IMG/VR virus record: IMGVR_UViG_3300010157_000032 | Location: 62,001 to 126,000 of that record | Length of the DNA: 64,000 nt | Strand: one strand, 5' to 3' | Origin: a virus | Part shown: positions 7,200 to 13,491 of the stretch, piece after piece | Layout of the letters: every line of letters begins with the position of its first letter | Numbering within the stretch: the stretch's first letter is position 1 | Notes under the pieces: generated by a model | What the model saw: the letters and a program-made list of their open reading frames with translations, nothing else | The model's database searches: none | Told to the model about the DNA's origin: nothing | Made by a program: the position numbers and the translations under genes

Positions 7200-10019
7200 T
7201 TAGGCTAATGCTCTACTACCAGCGGGTCTAGAGGTAGACTTTGCAGTCTTTTGGCTAGCTTCTGAGGTAGTGGCGGCATGACTTATCATTTGTCCCATTT
7301 GTTTATTTAACATTATTAGCTGGTCATTGAGATCTTTTATAGATACTGCACTACTACCAGTTGCCGTAGGCAATGCCGCGGGCACACTAGAAACTTTTGG
7401 TTGTTCAACCGGTTTTTCTGCTTGTTCTATTTTAGGAACTGGTTTAGCCACTGGCGGTGCAGTTACTGGCTTGGCTATGTCAGTGTTAATATTATCTAAT
7501 TTTGGCATTGCTGGCGCAGTTATTGCACTAGTCTTAGGTAACATACTTGTTATCTGAGTTTTTATACGATCAAATATACTTGGTTCTGCTTTAGGTGCCT
7601 CAACTTTAGGTATATCTAACTTAGGAATATCGACTTTAGGTGCCTCAACTTTAGGTATATCTAACTTAGGTGCTTCGACTTTAGGTACTATCTTAGGAAT
7701 ATCAACTTTAGGTGCTTCAACCTTAGGTACTTCAACTTTAGGTATATCTAACTTAGGTGGTTCTACCTTAGGTGTTTCAGCTTTAGGTAGTTCAACTTTA
7801 GGAATATCTACCTTAGGTGGTTCTGCTTTAGGTGGTTCAACTTTAGTTTCTTCGGACTTAGATTCTACTTTAGGTGGTTCAACTTTAGTTTCTTCGGGCT
7901 TAGATTCTACTTTAGGTGGTTCAACTTTAGGAGCTTCTACTTTAGGTGGTTCTACTTTTATATCAGTCTTAGGTGGTTGAACTTTAGGTGTAGCATCAGC
8001 CACTTGTTGCTTTAATTGAGCCATTACATCTTCCTTAGTTGAACCAGCTTTAGGTAGTTCAACTTTAGGAATATCTAACTTAGGTAATTCAGCTTTAGGT
8101 GCTTCTGTTTTGGCCGCTGACGCTCTTGCTTTGATATCTTCTTGTAGTTTTAGTGCTTCTTGATAGAAAGGACTGCCTTTACCTTGATTACGTTGACCAG
8201 GACCTTCTGCAAGAGTTTTTAATTGTTCTTCGCTTAGTTTAGGCAACTCTGGAGGTTTAACTTCGGGAACTTTTATTCCGCCCTTAGGCAACATGTCAGT
8301 AAGCATGTTCTTACTAGTATCTGCCGCAGGTTTAGGCATTTGTTTAGCGGCACGCTCTTGCATGTCTTGCATAAACGTTTTAACCTGTGCTTTAGGAACT
8401 ACAGCCTCATCGCCATGTAGATTAACAGCAGTTTCCGTACCAAAGTTCTCAAACCAGTTACCAGTTGCTTCTTTAGATCCGCCGGCACGACCTGGTTTGG
8501 GCTTACCTATTTCACGATTACCTACTGCTGATGCACCTGCCGCAGTAGGTGCGGCTGACGGTGCCCCGGCTTTGTTTATACCAGTAAGATCTCCTAGTAA
8601 TTTAAAATCTGCTTTTAATTTTGCAGCCGCTGCCTCAGTAGTACCACCTTTGCCAAACACTTCTGACATAGCACTATCAAATTTCTTAATTGAAGCCGCA
8701 TCGCCTCCAATCTTTGCTGCCGTATCTGCTAGTGCTCCTGTACCTGCGGTACTTTGAACTCTTGCTTTTTCTTCTGTTCGTGATAATGCTTGATCAACTC
8801 CTCGTCTAGCATCTTGAGTTACTTTACCATCAGCACCTTTTACAAGGCCCTGTCCTTGTAGATCAACTTTATCTCTGTTTGCTTGATCTGCTTTTGTTCC
8901 AACCATTCCAGTTTCAGCTTTTGCACCTACTTGGCGCCCAGCTGTTCTATTTTCTTCAGCAATCTTTGACATTGCCGCTCCCATCTCCGGAGTAGAACGA
9001 TTAACCATATTTTGAAAACGTTGGCTAGATTGAAATTCGTTAACGTGCGACTTAGCTTTTTCTAATGCTTGCTCAGCGGCTTCTTTTTGTTCCTTAGTTT
9101 TAGCATGTGTTAGTGCGTAAGTTGCACGTTGAAATTCGCCAGCCGCCGGACCCATTGCCATCAGTGCTGTTACGTTATCTTTGGTATATCGGCCACCTTT
9201 AGCAATTGTATCGCTTAGATCACCTACGCTTTTACCCATGCCAAGCAGTGCAACTTGCGCTGAAACATACCCTTCACGCTGTTGTTCTGACATGCGTCGC
9301 ATCATCATAACAGTGCCGGGTTCTTTTAATCTTTCTTCAAGAGCCGCAGTTAGTGCCTGGTGCGTTTGCCCAGTAACCATTGACGTGCGATGTAAATTAG
9401 TAGCTAGTTCGCCAGCAAACTGGCTGGCTTTTTCCATTGCTTTAGGATTATCAAGATTTGCCTTAGCACCATACTGACTAACAATTGCTAAGTTTCCTAA
9501 CTCAGCCGCAGCCATGTTAGTTTTTTCTTTAAGATTTTTACCTAAATCACCTTCTTGTAAACTATTTCCAAGTTTTAATAACTTTTCAGCCGATCCAGTT
9601 GCATTACCACTTACCGCATCTAGCGCAATTCCTGAATTGTTTACTGCTTGTAAATATTGTGCTTGGCTTAGTCCAGCTTTATTAGCCTTGTCTTGCATGT
9701 CAAGAAAACTCATTGACACGCCTTGCTGAGCATTAATTAAAGTACCGGTTCGTAATCCATCTAATTCGCCAATAGCTTTGCCGGCGGCGCCGCCTAGCCC
9801 TGGAATAACACTAGACATTCTCTGTAGAGCAGTAGCCGCATGGTTACCGTTAGTTGTAATGCTAGTAAATGCTGTAACTACGCCTGCTGAGGATCTAAGG
9901 ATATCTCCTAAACCAGCACCCGTGCCGCCGGCACCACTAGCTCCCGATCCGCCTGAATTACCTTTACCACCGTTGGCTTCTCTAAGTGCGTCAATAAGGT
10001 CTTGTTTAGTTAATTCCAT
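7200..10019 (-). CDS. Large tail protein, probable tape measure (gp29-like)
   Basis: 939 residues. About 1-500 are Ala/Gly-rich and helical with few prolines. At about 530-545 is LHGDEAVVPKAQ, the DEAVVP-type motif common near the end of tail tape-measure proteins. About 560-830 is a low-complexity region built from five-residue PK-V-E-P/A units, and the last 60 residues form a helix (DQLIMLNKQMGQMISHA) with a basic tail. A tape measure sets tail length and fits the neighbouring gp26 gene, whose product and frameshift extension would resemble tape-measure chaperones. T4 gp29 has 590 residues, so this would imply a longer tail unless the PK region is not part of the ruler. An internal virion protein is the alternative. 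Late promoter GATAAATA precedes it. Confidence 0.55.
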   Translation of the reverse strand: MELTKQDLIDALREANGGKGNSGGSGASGAGGTGAGLGDILRSSAGVVTAFTSITTNGNHAATALQRMSSVIPGLGGAAGKAIGELDGLRTGTLINAQQGVSMSFLDMQDKANKAGLSQAQYLQAVNNSGIALDAVSGNATGSAEKLLKLGNSLQEGDLGKNLKEKTNMAAAELGNLAIVSQYGAKANLDNPKAMEKASQFAGELATNLHRTSMVTGQTHQALTAALEERLKEPGTVMMMRRMSEQQREGYVSAQVALLGMGKSVGDLSDTIAKGGRYTKDNVTALMAMGPAAGEFQRATYALTHAKTKEQKEAAEQALEKAKSHVNEFQSSQRFQNMVNRSTPEMGAAMSKIAEENRTAGRQVGAKAETGMVGTKADQANRDKVDLQGQGLVKGADGKVTQDARRGVDQALSRTEEKARVQSTAGTGALADTAAKIGGDAASIKKFDSAMSEVFGKGGTTEAAAAKLKADFKLLGDLTGINKAGAPSAAPTAAGASAVGNREIGKPKPGRAGGSKEATGNWFENFGTETAVNLHGDEAVVPKAQVKTFMQDMQERAAKQMPKPAADTSKNMLTDMLPKGGIKVPEVKPPELPKLSEEQLKTLAEGPGQRNQGKGSPFYQEALKLQEDIKARASAAKTEAPKAELPKLDIPKVELPKAGSTKEDVMAQLKQQVADATPKVQPPKTDIKVEPPKVEAPKVEPPKVESKPEETKVEPPKVESKSEETKVEPPKAEPPKVDIPKVELPKAETPKVEPPKLDIPKVEVPKVEAPKVDIPKIVPKVEAPKLDIPKVEAPKVDIPKLDIPKVEAPKAEPSIFDRIKTQITSMLPKTSAITAPAMPKLDNINTDIAKPVTAPPVAKPVPKIEQAEKPVEQPKVSSVPAALPTATGSSAVSIKDLNDQLIMLNKQMGQMISHAATTSEASQKTAKSTSRPAGSRALA
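7582..8105 (-). repeat. Coding repeats of about 15 bases (PKVEP/A-type units)
   Basis: Dozens of tandem, imperfect copies of a 15-base unit encode PKVEP, PKVEA, PKVDI, PKLDI, PKVEL and similar. Two larger units of about 54 bases containing KVEPPKVESK-EET are nearly identical (about 7840-7925). Pro-Lys-rich chains of this kind are extended or spring-like. The repeats suggest growth by slippage or unequal recombination. Confidence 0.85.
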
Positions 10020-10046
10020 ATAAAAAAATCCCCAGAAATATGCGTA

Positions 10047-10054
10047 TATAAATA
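10047..10054 (+). promoter_or_regulatory. T4-type late promoter TATAAATA before gp26
   Basis: An exact late core on the plus strand, 30 bases before the gp26 ATG at 10084. It faces the minus-strand late promoter at 10065-10072, so the two predicted start sites fall within a few bases of each other. Confidence 0.75.
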
Positions 10055-10064
10055 CTGTATCATA

Positions 10065-10072
10065 TATTTATC
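10065..10072 (-). promoter_or_regulatory. Late promoter GATAAATA for the tape-measure-like gene
   Basis: The minus-strand core matches NATAAATA and reads toward the ATG at 10019, 46 bases away. It is followed by TATG, as in the repeated elements at 58631 and 59400. Confidence 0.65.
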
Positions 10073-10083
10073 AGGAGTAAAAT

Positions 10084-10905
10084 ATGGCAAATAATCCTCT
10101 GCAACAGTATTTTAGACAACCTAAGATCTTTGTTAGTCTAGCCAGTAAAGGCACCTATAACGAACCAGGATCGCTAACTGGCAATCTTGAAAGCATGCCA
10201 ATATTTGGTATGACAGGCATGGACGAAATCGTTATTCGAACTCCTGATGCTTTGTTAAGCGGTGAAAGCACTGTAAAGGTACTAGAAAGTTGTTGCCCTA
10301 GTATCAAGAACGGATGGGATATTAGCACTCTTGATACCAACTTATTGTTTACTGCTATTAGAATTGCCACTTACGGAAATATGATGGCTGTTACACACAA
10401 TTGTCCGGATTGTAATAACGAAAATGACTATGACCTAGATCTAGGCAAAGCTATTGAACACTATTCAACTTGCAAATTTGATAATCGTGTGGTTGTAGAC
10501 AATCTAGTAATTAAAATTAGACCATTAAACTATAAACAAAACACTGATATCAACATTAAAAATTTCCAACTGCAACAACAGTTGTCTCAAGTTGAAGCTA
10601 TCACTGATCCAACTGAGCAACAGAAAAAAATCAACGAATTGTTTGCCGCAATCGGTCTTATTCAAAATGACATGATCACAGACTGTGTTGACAGTGTTGA
10701 GATTGAAACTACTAACGTTACCGAACGGGGTTACATCAAAGAATGGTTAGAGAATTGCGATAAATCTATTTTTGATGCAATTAAAAAACAAATTGAAGAA
10801 AATCAAAAAACTTGGTTATTGCCCAACTATAAAGTTAAATGCAAAAAATGTGAAAAAGATAACGAAGTCAGTATAGAGTTAGATAATTCAAATTTTTTCG
10901 CATAA
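10084..10905 (+). CDS. 26: Baseplate hub assembly protein gp26-like
   Basis: 273 residues (T4 gp26: 208). The segment FGMTGMDEIVIRTPDALLSG, then VKVLESCCPSI and LLFTAIRIATYGNMMAV, resembles the T4 gp26/baseplate family. Two CxxC pairs, Cys107/Cys110 (CPDC) and Cys253/Cys256 (CKKC), could bind one zinc ion. The family acts in baseplate hub assembly. The ATG has an AGGAGTAAA site and a late promoter 30 bases upstream. The last codons run into a slippery sequence and stem-loop (10890-10954), so part of the product is probably extended in the -1 frame. The opposite-strand neighbour is the tape-measure candidate. Confidence 0.75.
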   Translation: MANNPLQQYFRQPKIFVSLASKGTYNEPGSLTGNLESMPIFGMTGMDEIVIRTPDALLSGESTVKVLESCCPSIKNGWDISTLDTNLLFTAIRIATYGNMMAVTHNCPDCNNENDYDLDLGKAIEHYSTCKFDNRVVVDNLVIKIRPLNYKQNTDINIKNFQLQQQLSQVEAITDPTEQQKKINELFAAIGLIQNDMITDCVDSVEIETTNVTERGYIKEWLENCDKSIFDAIKKQIEENQKTWLLPNYKVKCKKCEKDNEVSIELDNSNFFA

Positions 10906-10954
10906 GCCTAATTGGTCTCACACCCTATGAGATTGAAGAAAAGCTAGTTAGGCT
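10890..10954 (+). promoter_or_regulatory. Programmed -1 ribosomal frameshift signal
   Basis: In the gp26 frame the run reads A-AAT-TTT-TTC (10890-10899), which contains the X-XXY-YYZ heptamer A-AAT-TTT and also T-TTT-TTC. After a spacer of 5-8 bases comes a stem of 12 pairs (10905-10916 with 10943-10954, including three G-U pairs) around a 26-base loop that can form a smaller hairpin. The -1 frame then stays open to 11132. A stop codon lies just before the slippery run in the -1 frame and no ATG, GTG or TTG precedes the conserved part, so frameshifting is the natural way to translate it. Confidence 0.75.
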
Positions 10955-11132
10955 AGATAACGAAATAAGAGCGTTTAAATCAGAGCTATTTAGAATCAGC
11001 TGGTACATGAGGGGTGGTATTACTGTAAATGATCTAATGTACACCTATAGCTATGACGACCGACTAGCCGCCTACGAGATCATTAAAGAAAATATTAAGT
11101 CAGTTGAAGAAACTGGCCTGCCTCTACTTTAA
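10896..11132 (+). CDS. gp26 C-terminal extension made by -1 frameshift
   Basis: 78 residues in the -1 frame relative to gp26, starting at the slippery run and ending with TAA at 11130-11132. The shifted product would be about 349 residues (271 from gp26 plus 78). The segment has clear protein character: LTPYEIEEKLVRLDNEIRAF, then FRISWYMRGGITVNDL, then IIKENIKSVEETGLPLL. The first in-frame ATG falls inside WYMRGG, too late for a separate start. The layout mirrors lambda G/GT and P2 E/E', whose shifted forms bind the tape measure during tail assembly. The stop overlaps the convergent gene at 11129 by four bases. Confidence 0.7.
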   Translation, partial: FRISLIGLTPYEIEEKLVRLDNEIRAFKSELFRISWYMRGGITVNDLMYTYSYDDRLAAYEIIKENIKSVEETGLPLL

Positions 11133-12283
11133 TTTAGCTGTGCCTTTAATGCACGTTGTCCAGTTTTAGGATCTTGCATCCAACCAGTGCCAATATCTTT
11201 CCATTGCGCAATTGGACTAGCATTTGGTGCTAGCTTAAATCCACTTAGTAATTCAGGTTGCCCGCTGGCAGGGCCCGGTTTTGTAGCACTAGGTGTAGCT
11301 CCTTGTCCTTGATTAGCTTTAGATGTATCTGCCGGTGTATCATCAGTTTTATCGCCAGTAGTTTTATCAGCCGCAGGTTTGTCTCCAGTTGGACCTTGCT
11401 TAACACTCTTCATAAAATCAGGAGTTAGTGCATCTAATACTTGTACACCCTTAGCACCAATAAAATCTTGAATACCAAAGAATGATCCTGCCATAGTTTC
11501 TGCAATTCCTTTAGCTACATCGCTGTTGTTGAACATAGATAGAGCAACTGTGCCAACTACTTTATTACCTAAACCTGATACAGCACCGCCTAATTTTTCA
11601 GCACCTAACTTGGTAAGGAATCCGCCAAATATTTTTCCAGGGATTTTAGCAATTTTACCTACAGCAAAGTTTGCCACCTCTCGACCAATTAGAATCTGCA
11701 TTTCACGCTGACGATAAGCATTGTACCACTCACCGACATCTGTAAACTGCTCATATCCTGGCGGAATCTTTCCAGACTTGACCCATTCTTCAGCATCCGT
11801 CATATGATTGTAGTACTCAAGGGCAGGTTGCCATAATTCATAAAGGTATGCGGCATCAAATCCAAGGCTAGCTAATTTCTTACCACCTTCTTTGACCATC
11901 TCTAATTTACCCATACCAACAATTTTATCCAGGCCAAGCGTTCTGAGTCCACTGTCTGTTTTAGCTTGAGCCAGGATCTTTGCATCAAGATCCGGTCTAT
12001 GTCCTAACTGTTTAGCTGCCTCAGCAGGTGTAACTCCAGTTCTGCGAGCATAGCTGTTTACCTTTGCGGCATCAATGGCCGCTTTTTCTTCAGCGGCTTT
12101 GGCAATAGTTATATTTCTAGATTTAGCAAAGTCAGCTAATTCTTGAGCACCTTGTTTAATCAAAGGTGTATCTCCTTTAAGTGCCTTAGCGGCCTTAAAA
12201 CCAAGACTTCCTATACCACCTAATATATCAGCGGCTAGACCTTCTTGTGTTTGTTGTTCAGAGATTATTTCATAGATTTTCAT
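11129..12283 (-). CDS. Probable internal head protein with capsid-targeting-like N-terminus
   Basis: 384 residues, unnamed. The N-terminus MKIYEIISE-QQ resembles the T4 capsid targeting sequence (IPIII starts MKTYQEFIAE), which directs internal proteins into the prohead and is cut by gp21 after L/I-x-E; here the cut would follow Glu9. Residues 10-130 are Ala/Lys-rich helices, 130-300 hold Gly-rich, mildly hydrophobic helices (GREVANFAVGKIAKIPGKIF), and 300-350 is a Thr/Asp/Lys linker (DKPAADKTTGDKTDDTPADT). A short domain with GWMQDPKTGQRALKAQLN ends it. Late promoter GATAAATA lies 18 bases before the ATG, which has an AGGAT site. The idea that the protein is packaged with DNA is inference. 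Confidence 0.6.
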   Translation of the reverse strand: MKIYEIISEQQTQEGLAADILGGIGSLGFKAAKALKGDTPLIKQGAQELADFAKSRNITIAKAAEEKAAIDAAKVNSYARRTGVTPAEAAKQLGHRPDLDAKILAQAKTDSGLRTLGLDKIVGMGKLEMVKEGGKKLASLGFDAAYLYELWQPALEYYNHMTDAEEWVKSGKIPPGYEQFTDVGEWYNAYRQREMQILIGREVANFAVGKIAKIPGKIFGGFLTKLGAEKLGGAVSGLGNKVVGTVALSMFNNSDVAKGIAETMAGSFFGIQDFIGAKGVQVLDALTPDFMKSVKQGPTGDKPAADKTTGDKTDDTPADTSKANQGQGATPSATKPGPASGQPELLSGFKLAPNASPIAQWKDIGTGWMQDPKTGQRALKAQLN

Positions 12284-12300
12284 ATTAGGATCCTATCTGA

Positions 12301-12308
12301 TATTTATC
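12301..12308 (-). promoter_or_regulatory. Late promoter GATAAATA
   Basis: Minus-strand NATAAATA core ending 18 bases before the ATG at 12283. It supports late expression of the putative internal head protein. A hairpin (12308-12339) abuts its upstream side. Confidence 0.7.
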
Positions 12309-12430
12309 ACAGTTTAAAGTTGAACTACGTTCAACTGTGTTTATCGCTATCGCTCAAACACTGATTGTTTCTTTTAAGTAATTATAATATAACGCGAAGC
12401 GTTAAGATATTATCTAGATCGTTCAGTCAC

Positions 12431-12459
12431 ACTTTGCCCTAGCGGGCAAAGTTGTTTTT
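12431..12459 (+). terminator. Intrinsic terminator, plus strand
   Basis: ACTTTGCCC and GGGCAAAGT form a perfect 9-bp stem with a TAGC loop, followed on the plus strand by TGTTTTTG. It could end the gp26 transcript after it runs antisense through the gene at 11129-12283, or end a short RNA that begins near a TATAAT at 12383-12388. Confidence 0.65.
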
Positions 12460-12792
12460 GGACATTATCTGAGTCGAACAATATCACTTAGCGTTAGCAC
12501 TAAAACGTAGGCGGTCATCCTGTACCTACTCATGCTGTCTTTATATGACGGCGGCCTGCACACATACGCTAACACATGTACAAACGTGGGGCTACTACCC
12601 CTCTTTTAACCTGGAAAATTCTTGCTGTTGATTAAACGGATTCTATAGGTATATTCCATCAACGTCCTGTAAAGGATAGTAATCAACATCTCTGCTACCA
12701 AGCAGAACTACCCTGCCGTCACACATCAGAACGGATTCGGGGCACAATATCAGTCGCCTGTGCGGGCTTATTTGGCAGTTTTTTGCCTGGAT

Positions 12793-13221
12793 TTATTGAG
12801 CCTTGAGTATATGTGAACCATGTACACGCACTTGAATATGACCGTTATAATAGTCATTTGATTCTAGTACACGACGACTAAATTGTTCACGAGCCTCTAC
12901 GTATGAGCATTCTGCTTTGGATTTACAGTAAAAAAGTATTTCTCTTGTGAAGTTTGCTGTGCCTAATTCCGCAATATCTTTGCTTAGTTCAGGCGACGAT
13001 CCGTAATATTCACGCCAGTCTGAATCAATTTTACTGCGAATTTTCTTCTTTTTCTTTGTGCCGTTTTTAAGCGTTACTGTTTTTGTGGTAGTTTTAGAGA
13101 ATTTTGCTAATTTTTTGCCTATGTACTTACGTCCAGACAGTGTGTTAGTAATTAGATAAACATATCCTACACAATCTTCCGGTAACACTTCCACTAGTTG
13201 ATTTTCATAAGTCCATGACAT
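12793..13221 (-). CDS. GIY-YIG family endonuclease, free-standing
   Basis: 142 residues from the ATG at 13221 (a TTG three bases earlier is possible). The GIY-YIG core is visible: GYVYLITNTLSGRKYIGKK near residues 17-36, then a Lys/Thr-rich insert, WREYYGSSPELSKDI, and the helix SKAECSYVEAREQF with the Glu expected in the active site. Proteins of this kind with a basic insert are frequent in T4-like phages and are usually called putative homing or Seg-like endonucleases. It is the last gene of the gp55-47-46 operon, 4 bases after the gene before it. The hairpin-rich stretch follows. Substrate unknown. Confidence 0.7.
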   Translation of the reverse strand: MSWTYENQLVEVLPEDCVGYVYLITNTLSGRKYIGKKLAKFSKTTTKTVTLKNGTKKKKKIRSKIDSDWREYYGSSPELSKDIAELGTANFTREILFYCKSKAECSYVEAREQFSRRVLESNDYYNGHIQVRVHGSHILKAQ

Positions 13222-13224
13222 CAA

Positions 13225-13491
13225 CTAGTTAGCGTTATCATCCCCTTGAGTCTTGCCTTTTTGAGCGGCCCGCCGAGCTTTACGTTCGTCTAACTGCTGT
13301 CTTTTTTCTATTTGCCAGAGCCTAATATCTTTACGTCTATCAGAACATACATTACGTATGTCCGATAGCAAATGCCTAACGCGAATACTGCTGGCATAGG
13401 TAGCTTCATTGAGCCACAGTTGATTCTCTTCGAAGTAAACTCGAAGTAATCGCATCAACTCTGCATGCAGATCTTCGTCTTGTTCTTTCAC
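13225..13491 (-). CDS. Small helical protein in the gp46 operon
   Basis: 88 residues, no recognised family. It has an acidic start (MKEQDEDLHAELMRLLRVYF), a middle with many Arg and Asp residues (IRNVCSDRRKDIRLWQIEKR) and a basic end (RKARRAAQKGKTQ). The stop of gp46 overlaps its start by 4 bases, so translation is probably coupled. Its place between gp46 and the nuclease suggests a part in DNA metabolism, but only position supports this. Confidence 0.6.
   Translation of the reverse strand: MKEQDEDLHAELMRLLRVYFEENQLWLNEATYASSIRVRHLLSDIRNVCSDRRKDIRLWQIEKRQQLDERKARRAAQKGKTQGDDNAN

Larger units (their letters stand above)
12284..12792. other. About 510 bases without a recognisable gene, rich in hairpins
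   Basis: No supported coding frame exists on either strand. The stretch holds: a late promoter (12301-12308), a hairpin at 12308-12339 (inner stem 12318-12325 with 12329-12336), a small hairpin TAACGC-GAA-GCGTTA near 12390-12404, a plus-strand terminator (12431-12459), GGGGCTACTACCCC near 12588-12601, TCCT-GTAA-AGGA (a GNRA-type loop) near 12665-12676, and TCTGCT-ACCA-AGCAGA near 12691-12706. The part from about 12460 to 12790 looks richer in G+C than its neighbours. A structured RNA or a replication or packaging site is possible. I do not recognise a known RNA family. Confidence 0.5.

Noticed and set aside
7582-8105. CRISPR-like array
   Set aside because: The repeats are 15-base coding units in frame within one protein, without unique spacers.
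12461-12500. T-arm-like TTCGA sequence on the minus strand (possible tRNA)
   Set aside because: The T stem does not pair, and no anticodon or acceptor stem could be folded. No tRNA found elsewhere in the window.
12643-12792. 50-codon open frame continuing in phase after the GIY-YIG stop codon
   Set aside because: No start codon with ribosome binding site, codon use unlike the phage genes, and it crosses the hairpin-rich stretch. Probably chance.
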